From NCBI GenBank assembly GCA_031292555.1, contig JARLGV010000104.1:1-64000 (forward strand): 64,000 nt of DNA, read 5' to 3'. Source of the stretch: Fimbriimonas sp. (GTDB taxonomy: Bacteria > Armatimonadota > Fimbriimonadia > Fimbriimonadales > Fimbriimonadaceae). Position numbers and translations under genes: made by a program. Numbering within the stretch: the stretch's first letter is position 1; each line of letters opens with the position of its first letter. The notes under the pieces were generated by a model, which had not been told where the DNA came from, ran no database searches, and saw only the letters and a list, made by a program, of their open reading frames with translations. This document shows, piece by piece, positions 39,513-47,754 of the stretch.

Positions 39513-40205
39513 ATGTCCCGACGAGCCTTTACCCTGATCGAACTCTTGGTCGTGATCGCGATCATCGCGGTCCTCGCCGCACTTCTTTTCCCGGTCTTTG
39601 CTCAGGCAAAGGCCGCTGCGAAGAAGACGGCTTGTATGTCCAACCTTCGCCAACTCGGGCTGGGTTTCCTGATGTACGTTGACGACAGCGACGGAGTCTA
39701 TCCCGATCGGCGCGACCTCAAGTCTGCGATTCCGGGCGGCTATCGACCTTGGACGACATGGCCTCCCGTCGATCCGCGAGCCGGGTGGGCCGAAATGATC
39801 TTGGACCCTTACATTCGGAACACGCAGATCTGGAACTGTCCTGCCATCTTGGGGTCGCCGCTTTCGGATCTGCCGGAAGTGCTTCAAACGACGCCCTCCG
39901 GAGTCGCAGTGCGGACGTGGTTTTGGCGATTCGCTCGTATGGACAACCCGGTGCCGTTGAACTACTGTTGGGGCAAGACCGATCAGCAAGCACTCGCCGA
40001 CCTTCAAATGGCCAAAGATCCAAACGTGGGATACCCGCAAGGTATGGGCGACGTAGAGCTAGCGGTCGATCCCTATTTCCCAGACAACGCCGCGAACGTC
40101 GCTCCCACAATGGCCGGGAAGTCGATCCATGGGAACGGACGCAACCGCGTGTACTTCGACGGTCACGCCAAGTTCTTTATCGACGGCCGATTGAACAACC
40201 GATAA
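39513..40205 (+). CDS. Prepilin-type N-terminal cleavage/methylation domain protein
   Basis: '[65 protein letters not shown]' and '[11 protein letters not shown]'. Confidence 0.93.
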   Translation: MSRRAFTLIELLVVIAIIAVLAALLFPVFAQAKAAAKKTACMSNLRQLGLGFLMYVDDSDGVYPDRRDLKSAIPGGYRPWTTWPPVDPRAGWAEMILDPYIRNTQIWNCPAILGSPLSDLPEVLQTTPSGVAVRTWFWRFARMDNPVPLNYCWGKTDQQALADLQMAKDPNVGYPQGMGDVELAVDPYFPDNAANVAPTMAGKSIHGNGRNRVYFDGHAKFFIDGRLNNR

Positions 40206-40339
40206 CACGGATAGCAGGCGTATCTGCGGCGAACTGGTTGCCCTCCGTTCTTTCATGGCCGATCACTTGCATTGCGGCGTGCCGATTTGACGCCCTTTTG
40301 CGGCGCATTTTCCGATGTTTCCGATCCGCAGTGAAGTCC

Positions 40340-41482
40340 CTATTGTCGCGCGAGAAGACCGATGAAGTCGCTCGGGCTCTTCGCCACCGCCCGAATAACC
40401 GCTGTTTTGTCCAATCCATCATTCCTCCCAACTCGAGCAGCGGCGATTACACGTTGTGATCGCAGAGAACCTTCTGTCATCACGGTTTGTTCGCTCTGGT
40501 CGGGGAACGTTTTCAGCAGGTGGATTTCATTGATCGCGTCGTCTTCTGCAAGGTCAGCACCGAACAACTCGGGCGATAGCTCGGCGAGCGAGAGGTACGG
40601 CGAGCCGGGCATCGACAGCCGCAGATGCTGAGGATCAAATGCCTTGTTCTCGTCCTGAGGACTGGAAATAGCCAACACGATGACGGTGTTGCGGGCTGGG
40701 TGCTTGACCCCGATCGTTGGTTCGACCATCGCCCAGTTGCCGCTATCGGTCCAGTACTCGGTCAGCCAATGCTGATAGAACTTTCCGCCAAACCACGTGG
40801 GCATATGGGATATCGTACGCGCGGGTATCCCCCGGGCACGTAGGAGTGCGGCGCACAGATTCGCACGGTTCGTGCAACTCCCGCCACACTTGAGTCCGCG
40901 CTTGGCATCGAGCGAACTGAAAGCCTCGCCCTTTTGCCCTTGGTTCATGGCTACCCACATCACCACCTTGTGCACGTATTCGTCCCGCCCCAACGCGCCG
41001 ACCGCCAGTTTTTTGGCAAGCGAGGCGATCTCCGGATCGGCGGACTGCACGCAAGCGGTACTGCCAAGCCAGGGCTTGAATTCGTTTGACATCGTTCGAT
41101 ATACCGGTTCCGAAGGGACAAGCACTAGGGCGGTATACGAAATCCACGCGCCTTTCCCCCCAGGGGCGACCTTGGCTTCGATCACGGAGTTGAGGTGGTC
41201 GGGCCGGTCCTTCCATACCCAACTCTTGAGTGCCGACGGCGGGTCGCTGCTGACACTGAGCGAGACAACCAACTGCCCTGAATAGGACGAAGGCGCCGGA
41301 AACGAGACTACTCCCATGTCCCCCTGCTTGGCGACTTTCACCGGGGCTCTCAGCGTGAATTCCGAGAGAGTCGGCCCGTGGGTAGCCGCATGATAAAACT
41401 GAGGGAAGACCGGATTCTCCTTCGAATCCAGGTCTTGTAGCGCCGGAAAACTTAAAAGTATGAAGCAGGCAAGTGCGAGCAC
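40340..41482 (-). CDS. Secreted transglutaminase-like protein (paralog B) with Cys and His retained, GTG start
   Basis: 'KCGGSCTNRANLCAALLRARGIPARTISHMPTWFGGKFYQHWLTEYWTDSGNWAMVEPTIG'; signal peptide. Confidence 0.88.
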   Translation of the reverse strand: MLALACFILLSFPALQDLDSKENPVFPQFYHAATHGPTLSEFTLRAPVKVAKQGDMGVVSFPAPSSYSGQLVVSLSVSSDPPSALKSWVWKDRPDHLNSVIEAKVAPGGKGAWISYTALVLVPSEPVYRTMSNEFKPWLGSTACVQSADPEIASLAKKLAVGALGRDEYVHKVVMWVAMNQGQKGEAFSSLDAKRGLKCGGSCTNRANLCAALLRARGIPARTISHMPTWFGGKFYQHWLTEYWTDSGNWAMVEPTIGVKHPARNTVIVLAISSPQDENKAFDPQHLRLSMPGSPYLSLAELSPELFGADLAEDDAINEIHLLKTFPDQSEQTVMTEGSLRSQRVIAAARVGRNDGLDKTAVIRAVAKSPSDFIGLLARQ

Positions 41483-41678
41483 GATCTAGTATAGATGCCT
41501 CCGTGTTGTTGCGCCAAGGGGCCTCGTTTCCGCCGAAGCCACAAGCAGAAATACGATTTCCTGGAGTCGGTAGGGCAAAAGACCTCAAAACCAGGTCGGC
41601 CGCCAGATGATGCGTGTCAACCTAATAATCCGACTACGGCAGAGCGGATTTAACGCAAGATTATACCATTTCTTTACA

Positions 41679-44057
41679 ATGAATAAAGATAGCTTTAGGC
41701 ATAGTCTCCTCCGAATCGTGAACACAGTGCTCGCTGGCTGCGCCGTTGCGATGTGCTCTGCCCAAGTGTCGGTTTCGACCTATCACAACGACATGGCCCG
41801 CACGGGCCTTAACTCCCATGAGTCGATCCTGACGCCGCAAAACGTGAATCCAAAGAGCTTTGGACTCCTCTTCACGCTCCCAGTCGACGGACAGGTCTAT
41901 GCTCAGCCGCTCTATCTGTCGAACGTCTCGATCAAGGGTTGGCACTCACACAACGTCGTATACGTCGCAACGGAACATAACTCGGTGTATGCCTTCGATG
42001 CCGATTCGAATGCCGGAGCGAACGCCGTTCCCCTTTGGCATGTCAACTTGGGACCATCCGTTCCGAGCATCGACACAGGGTCGCCTCTCCTTGTGCCCGA
42101 ACAAGGCATCACGAGTACGCCAGTGATTGTCAATTCGAATCCCCAAGTGCTTTACGTAGTCGCCTATACGAAGACGCTTAGCACTTCCGGTAGTCCAATC
42201 TATGCCTACAAACTGCACGCCCTCGATGCGACGAGCGGGGCGGAGTTGTTGGGCGGACCGGTACTTATCCAAGGAAGCGTTCCTGGCACTGGCGACGGTT
42301 CGGTGAATGGGACGGTCGCGTTCACGCCTCTATGGCAATTGAACCGCGCAGCTTTGCTCTACGTTCCCTTCTTGGCCACTGCTCGACTGCCGGCCGCCGG
42401 GGCTGCGGCTCCTCCAAGACGACGGAACCTGTCGCTTGCCGGAACGATCTACGTGGCCTTTGGCTCACAGAATGACAACTTCCCGTATCATGGCTGGCTA
42501 TTTGCGTTCGACGCCTCGAATCTCCGACAGATTGGAGTATTCAACACCGGCCCGAATTCAAAGACTAGTCGAAGCGGGTATCCCGTGGCGGGAGCAGGAA
42601 TCTGGCAAGGTGGAGCCGGCCCGGCAAGCGATGGACAGAATATCTTCTTCTGCACAGGAAACGGTCTCTTTCAGCCTTCGATCGGAGCGTGGGGTGACTC
42701 GATTGTCAAGATGAAGGACCGGGTTCTTCAGGTCTCGGATTACTTCACTCCGTCCAACCAGGAAAGCCTCAATGATTACGACCGCGACCTCGGATCCGGC
42801 GGCGTTCTTCTGCTTCCCAAGGAAGCGTCTGCCGCTAACGGGCCGAGTCTTATGGTACAGATGGGGAAGGCCGGCACTGCGGTCTTAACCGATCCTGGCA
42901 GTTTGGGACGGTATGGTACGACTGACAACGTGATTCAAGAGCTTCCGAATGTGGCAGGAGTGCTAAGAGGAAGCCCCGCCTACTTCAATGGGTTGCTTTA
43001 CTTTGGCCCAAGCTACAGTCCACTGATCGGTGTTCCCGTGCAGTCGGGCAAGTTTGCCGCTAACGGGCCGATCGGAGAAACGACCGTTGAGTTTTCGAAG
43101 GGTACGGTTCCGAGCGTATCGTCCAATGGAAAAACGAACGGGATCGTGTGGGCGATTCAGTGGAATCGACTCCTAACAGGCGATCCGGGGGCCCTTCATG
43201 CATTTGATGCGGGAAATCTGGCTATAGAACTCTACGACAACACCAAGACAAAGGGGCGCGACACGATTCCGGCTGCCATCAAGTACTCGACGCCGACGGT
43301 AGCCAATGGCAAGGTGTATATGGGGACCGCTTCTGCGCTTGCGGTATTTGGGCTGGGATCTTGGGCGTCGGCCCCATCGTTCTCGCTCCCTTCCGGTCGC
43401 TATCCGAAAACCGTGATCTTAACGATCACGGACTCGACTCCCGGCGCAACCATTCGATATACAACCGACGGAACCGAACCTACGTCGACCTCAAGAATCT
43501 ACAAGTGGCCCCTTACAATTGACACGAGCATGACGATCAAGGCAAAGGCGTTTGCCGAAGGGAGCGGCGCCAGCGCAACTGTCGCCGCGGACTACTTGAT
43601 CAATCCGGCGATCGGCGATGGCATCGGACTTTTGGGGACGTTTAGAGGTACCGGCTGGGTGGCTGGTGCAGACCACATGGTCAGTCGCACGGACCCCACA
43701 ATAAGAATTGGAGATTCGGGAGCGATTGAGGGACTCAAGTCATCGTCTTGGGAGGGCAAGTGGACCGGATATCTGCAACCGGAGGTCTCTGGATGGCATA
43801 GGCTCTCGGTCGAATCGGATGATGGACTGGAGGTCTGGATCAACGGACATTTGGTCATTAACAACTCGATAGACACCGACGATCCATCGAAGGGCGGCAA
43901 GGTCTATCTGGATCGCGGGACCAGGGTTCCAATCGCGGTGCGGTGGATTCACAACGGAGGAAACTCACCGCTTAAGCTGATGTGGTCCGGGCCCGGCTTG
44001 CCAGAGGAGACCGTCCCAACGACGCAACTCTATCCGGCACGTGACAATGGGCTTTAG
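41679..44057 (+). CDS. Secreted PQQ-like beta-propeller protein with CHB_HEX_C and PA14 domains (paralog B)
   Basis: Shares 'STYHNDMARTGLN', 'LPVDGQVYAQPLYL', 'VYVATEHNSVYAFDADSN', 'QGSVPGTGDGSVNGTV' with paralog A; 'RYTTDGTEPTSTSRIYKWPL' and 'HRLSVESDDGLEVWINGHLVINN'. Start MNKDSF at 41679. Confidence 0.86.
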   Translation: MNKDSFRHSLLRIVNTVLAGCAVAMCSAQVSVSTYHNDMARTGLNSHESILTPQNVNPKSFGLLFTLPVDGQVYAQPLYLSNVSIKGWHSHNVVYVATEHNSVYAFDADSNAGANAVPLWHVNLGPSVPSIDTGSPLLVPEQGITSTPVIVNSNPQVLYVVAYTKTLSTSGSPIYAYKLHALDATSGAELLGGPVLIQGSVPGTGDGSVNGTVAFTPLWQLNRAALLYVPFLATARLPAAGAAAPPRRRNLSLAGTIYVAFGSQNDNFPYHGWLFAFDASNLRQIGVFNTGPNSKTSRSGYPVAGAGIWQGGAGPASDGQNIFFCTGNGLFQPSIGAWGDSIVKMKDRVLQVSDYFTPSNQESLNDYDRDLGSGGVLLLPKEASAANGPSLMVQMGKAGTAVLTDPGSLGRYGTTDNVIQELPNVAGVLRGSPAYFNGLLYFGPSYSPLIGVPVQSGKFAANGPIGETTVEFSKGTVPSVSSNGKTNGIVWAIQWNRLLTGDPGALHAFDAGNLAIELYDNTKTKGRDTIPAAIKYSTPTVANGKVYMGTASALAVFGLGSWASAPSFSLPSGRYPKTVILTITDSTPGATIRYTTDGTEPTSTSRIYKWPLTIDTSMTIKAKAFAEGSGASATVAADYLINPAIGDGIGLLGTFRGTGWVAGADHMVSRTDPTIRIGDSGAIEGLKSSSWEGKWTGYLQPEVSGWHRLSVESDDGLEVWINGHLVINNSIDTDDPSKGGKVYLDRGTRVPIAVRWIHNGGNSPLKLMWSGPGLPEETVPTTQLYPARDNGL

Positions 44058-44072
44058 GCCACTATCTGAACT

Positions 44073-44090
44073 GCCGCCACTTGTGGCGGC
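44073..44090. other. Hairpin between the PQQ/PA14 gene and the GH18-like gene
   Basis: GCCGCCAC-TT-GTGGCGGC inverted repeat. Confidence 0.45.
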
Positions 44091-44143
44091 CGAGGGCCCA
44101 TGCGAGCCCAGGTAGACATGGCGATAAACTGGAGGAACCTACG

Positions 44144-45034
44144 ATGTACCTTCTCCCGTGTCTGATCTTTGCCGGCTCCCTGTTTGCAGCGACTCCCTTG
44201 TCGACCCCTTCGCACATTCGACCGTACCGACGCCCCATCACAACGTGGATTGCTCCGTACGCAGTGAAGCGATCATTCGAGGCAATTCGCGTGCCCCAAG
44301 TGGCCGGTATTCTGACACACCTCGATCTTCAGTTTTGGGAGCCGACCAGCGACGGAGCGATCCGCCTGGTTGAAGAGCCTGAGGTGAGTCTCGATGCAGT
44401 CGAGAAGCTTAGGAACTGGGGACACGAGCAAGGTATCAGGGTGATGCTCTGTGCCTTCAACGGAGAGCGAGACTGGGATTGGCCGCTGGCCAAGCATGCA
44501 TTCTCTGACCACTGCGATGGATTCGTAGACAGCCTGGTGCATGAGGTCGATCGGCTTGACTTGGATGGAATCGATGTTGATCTCGAGGGGCCAGCCCAAT
44601 ATGAATCCGACAAGCCTGCGTTTCTCTCATTCATCGCGGCGCTGTCCAAGGAGATGCATTCCCGGCGCAAGCAACTGACGGTGGACAGCTTCTGCTACAT
44701 CTGGAACGCACCCAATCAAGGCTGGTGGGCGGATCTCTTCCGTTCAGTCGACGCTGTGAATTGCATGGGCTATGACGAGACTGGATGTGCCGCTCCCGAG
44801 TGGCGGTCGTTTGCCGCGCTCAAGAAGGCAGCCGGCGCCCATACCGACAAACTTTCAATTGGGATGTTGTCCGGTCGAGACAAGTGGCAAGGCAGCCCGT
44901 TGGCTGAGCATCTTGCTTGGATAGAGAAGGATAATACGATGGGTGTGGCGATATGGGATGCTCAGTTTCGGTCATCGGCTTGGAAGTCGACAGATGTTCT
45001 TAAGGCACTGGCTTCGATTCGGCGAGGCCGCTAG
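44144..45034 (+). CDS. Secreted GH18-like chitinase-fold hydrolase
   Basis: 'LDLDGIDVDLEGPAQYESDKPAFLSFIAALSKEMHSRRKQLTVDSF' = DxxDxDxE signature; 'VNCMGYDE'; signal peptide; GGAGG before ATG 44144. Confidence 0.85.
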   Translation: MYLLPCLIFAGSLFAATPLSTPSHIRPYRRPITTWIAPYAVKRSFEAIRVPQVAGILTHLDLQFWEPTSDGAIRLVEEPEVSLDAVEKLRNWGHEQGIRVMLCAFNGERDWDWPLAKHAFSDHCDGFVDSLVHEVDRLDLDGIDVDLEGPAQYESDKPAFLSFIAALSKEMHSRRKQLTVDSFCYIWNAPNQGWWADLFRSVDAVNCMGYDETGCAAPEWRSFAALKKAAGAHTDKLSIGMLSGRDKWQGSPLAEHLAWIEKDNTMGVAIWDAQFRSSAWKSTDVLKALASIRRGR

Positions 45035-45046
45035 TCTCCGCGCTCG

Positions 45047-47008
45047 CTAATTTGCCGCCGACGACAGCACTCGACCCAACTCGGCTTCGATCGCCTTCTT
45101 GCTGACCGGCTTGGGCACAAACCCGTTCATACCGGCATCGAAGCAGATCTGCACATGTTCGGGTAGCACGTTCGCAGTGACACCAATCACTGGGATAACC
45201 GATGTGCGGCGAATGATGCGCGTCGCTTCGAGGCCGTCCATTTCGGGCATCTGCACATCCATCAAAACGAAGTCGTACTCGTGCCCTCCCATGCTTCCCA
45301 CCGCCTCGCAGCCGTTTTCTGCAATATCGACATCGCAACCCAGACTCTCCAAAATGCCCTGCAAGACCATCTGATTAACTGCGTTGTCCTCAACGATTAG
45401 GGCGTGCAGACCGCTCAGGTTCATCGGATGAGAGGGGCTCTGAGTTTGTGGAGGTTTGGGTTTTGGGTCAGCCCACGGAAGCGAAACGGCAAACCAGAAA
45501 GTTGATCCGCTGCCGGGTTGCGTACTCACGCCGATCTCTCCGCCCATCATCTCGATCAATTGCTTGGAGATCGCCAGGCCCAAGCCCGTTCCTCCCGCCC
45601 GGCGCGTCGACGAGTCGTCGATCTGGGAGAAGAATACGAATAATCGAGAAACGTCGTCTTCCGATATGCCGATGCCGGTATCCGTCACCTGAACCTCCAT
45701 GATCGCACGGTCCCCTTCGCGTTTCACGCTCATATCGACCGCGACCTTGCCTTCAGCTGTGAATTTGACGGCATTGCTGATGAGATTCATGAGTACTTGC
45801 CTCAATCTCCCCCGGTCACCGACCACAGAGAGGCCTTCATCCCCATAAAAACGCCCCGACAGGTCGATACGCTTGGTCGTGGCGCTTCCTTGGAATAGGC
45901 CTACCGCGTCATCCAGCACTTGCTTCGGTTGGAACGGCTCAGCCGTCAATGTGAAGCGGCCCGACTCGATCTTGGAGTAATCGAGTATGTCGTTGACGAT
46001 GGCGAGCAAGGCCTCACCCGAGGTGCGGATAATACCGGCACGTTTGTGCTGGACCTCACTGAGGTCTCCCTCCAAAAGGAGGTTGGCCATCCCGATGACG
46101 CCGTTCATCGGTGTACGTATTTCGTGACTCATCGAAGCGAGAAACGCGGTTTTGGCTTGGCTGGCTCTTTCGGCGGTCTCCTTCGCGACCTGCAAATCCC
46201 GTTGCATCTGCCTTACGACGGTGATGTCGTTTTGTACCGCGACAAATCGCTCGACTCGGCCCCGGTCGTCGAGGATTGGAGAGATGACTATCGATACCCA
46301 GAATTTCTCGCTAGATTTCGTGTAGTTGAGGATCTCACATTGGAATGATTTGCCTAGTCGAAGATTCTCGCGAATAAACTCGACGGTATCGGGATCGGTT
46401 TCGGGCCCCTGCAGAAAGGAGCCTGGCTTGAGCCCCGATATCTCTTCGTTACGAAATCCGGTCTTCTGTTCGAATGCTCGATTCACCCACTCGATCAGAC
46501 CCTTTCGGTCTGTGATCACTACGAGGCTGTCAGTGTAACTGGCTACGAGCGAGAGCTTCGCAAGTTCGGCTGCTGCCTGTTTGCGCGGCGTGACGTTATA
46601 GAGTGTTCCAACCATGCCTCCGTCGTCGAGGGGCCGGGCAGAGAACTCCATCGTTACCAAGCCACCTCCGCGGGCTACCAGCCTGAGTTCGATGGGCGCG
46701 ATCAAGGCTTCCATCGGCGACTCCACTCTCGAACGCGGTAGCAGATGCCGATCCTCCGGAATGACGTAGCCCTGTAAGGGGGTGCCCAGACTAGACTCCA
46801 TGTCATACCCCAGCACATCCTCCCAGGCGCGATTCAAGAATCGAATGGCGCCTCCATCGTCCGTTTCGAAGACAATTTCGGACAGAAGATCGATACGCCG
46901 GCGCATCTTCTTCTCGGAGGTAACAAGCGCTTCCGTGAGCCTGTACGCAGCCTGTATATGGAGATCGGTTCGCAGGACCTCGTCTTCAGGCGACCTATTG
47001 TCGTTCAT
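45047..47008 (-). CDS. Hybrid sensor histidine kinase (PAS-PAS-HisKA-HATPase-REC)
   Basis: 'FLASMSHEIRTPMNGVIGMANLLL', 'QVLMNLISNAVKFT', 'GTGLGLAISKQLIEMMGGEIGV', REC 'FVLMDVQMPEMDGLEATRII'. Confidence 0.96.
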   Translation of the reverse strand: MNDNRSPEDEVLRTDLHIQAAYRLTEALVTSEKKMRRRIDLLSEIVFETDDGGAIRFLNRAWEDVLGYDMESSLGTPLQGYVIPEDRHLLPRSRVESPMEALIAPIELRLVARGGGLVTMEFSARPLDDGGMVGTLYNVTPRKQAAAELAKLSLVASYTDSLVVITDRKGLIEWVNRAFEQKTGFRNEEISGLKPGSFLQGPETDPDTVEFIRENLRLGKSFQCEILNYTKSSEKFWVSIVISPILDDRGRVERFVAVQNDITVVRQMQRDLQVAKETAERASQAKTAFLASMSHEIRTPMNGVIGMANLLLEGDLSEVQHKRAGIIRTSGEALLAIVNDILDYSKIESGRFTLTAEPFQPKQVLDDAVGLFQGSATTKRIDLSGRFYGDEGLSVVGDRGRLRQVLMNLISNAVKFTAEGKVAVDMSVKREGDRAIMEVQVTDTGIGISEDDVSRLFVFFSQIDDSSTRRAGGTGLGLAISKQLIEMMGGEIGVSTQPGSGSTFWFAVSLPWADPKPKPPQTQSPSHPMNLSGLHALIVEDNAVNQMVLQGILESLGCDVDIAENGCEAVGSMGGHEYDFVLMDVQMPEMDGLEATRIIRRTSVIPVIGVTANVLPEHVQICFDAGMNGFVPKPVSKKAIEAELGRVLSSAAN

Positions 47009-47015
47009 GGAATCC

Positions 47016-47630
47016 CTACACAGTTACGGTTGAGGCGATCTCGCTTACGATCTGATGACTGTCCATGACATCTGCGTAAAGAGGGAAGATGTTCTGGCAG
47101 TAGAATTCCTGCTCCGCCGGCGTTCGGGCCGACACACAGTCGGAGACGATGGTTACTCGGTACCCCCTTTCATAGGCGGCACGGCCAGTGGAGTCGATGC
47201 AAAGGGAGGTGATCATGCCGGCCAACAAAAGCCGCTTTATGCCTCGTTCGGCCAACACGCGGTCGAGTTCAGTGTTAGAGAAACCGTTGAACCCTTGCTT
47301 TCCGTTCACGTACAGAATTCGGTTTCCAAACGCCTGGATCTCCGGAATGGTCTCTGCCCCGGGGCTGCCCGCTTTGAAGGCGCCCGATTCCTTGATGGCG
47401 CCCAAGATGCCGACCGACTCCGCTAGCCCACGATAGTCGGACGTCAGGATGATTGGCGTCGATACGATCGTCATGTCCGACTTTGCCGCAAAAGTGAGGA
47501 GATCGACCGTGTTGCTCAAGGTCAAGTCAACTCGATTGGCCTCCTCGATTACACCGCGGAGAATTCCATCTGCCGCAAAGTAGTCATTCTGATAGCCGAC
47601 GAGAATGATTGCAGTCTGCTTTGTGTCCAT
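47016..47630 (-). CDS. Isochorismatase/cysteine-hydrolase family protein
   Basis: 'AIILVGYQNDYFAADGIL', 'LYVNGKQGFNGFSNTELDRVLAERGIKRLLLAGMITSLCIDSTGRAAYERGYRVTIVSDCVSA'. Confidence 0.9.
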   Translation of the reverse strand: MDTKQTAIILVGYQNDYFAADGILRGVIEEANRVDLTLSNTVDLLTFAAKSDMTIVSTPIILTSDYRGLAESVGILGAIKESGAFKAGSPGAETIPEIQAFGNRILYVNGKQGFNGFSNTELDRVLAERGIKRLLLAGMITSLCIDSTGRAAYERGYRVTIVSDCVSARTPAEQEFYCQNIFPLYADVMDSHQIVSEIASTVTV

Positions 47631-47754
47631 ACGCCAATTACTCCGTACTCATTCTTTTGCGATCGCTTCAAAGTGTTGACCCGACAGAGGCGAGTCTATC
47701 CCTGTAAGGCTTGCGAGGTTAAGTCACGCGAAAACGGTACTTTCACCTACCGTA

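Noticed and set aside
39749-40459. 236-aa plus-strand ORF
   Set aside because: Shadow of the prepilin-like gene running into the TGase 3' end.
40743-41588. 281-aa minus-strand ORF
   Set aside because: Out-of-frame with TGase paralog B; composition biased.
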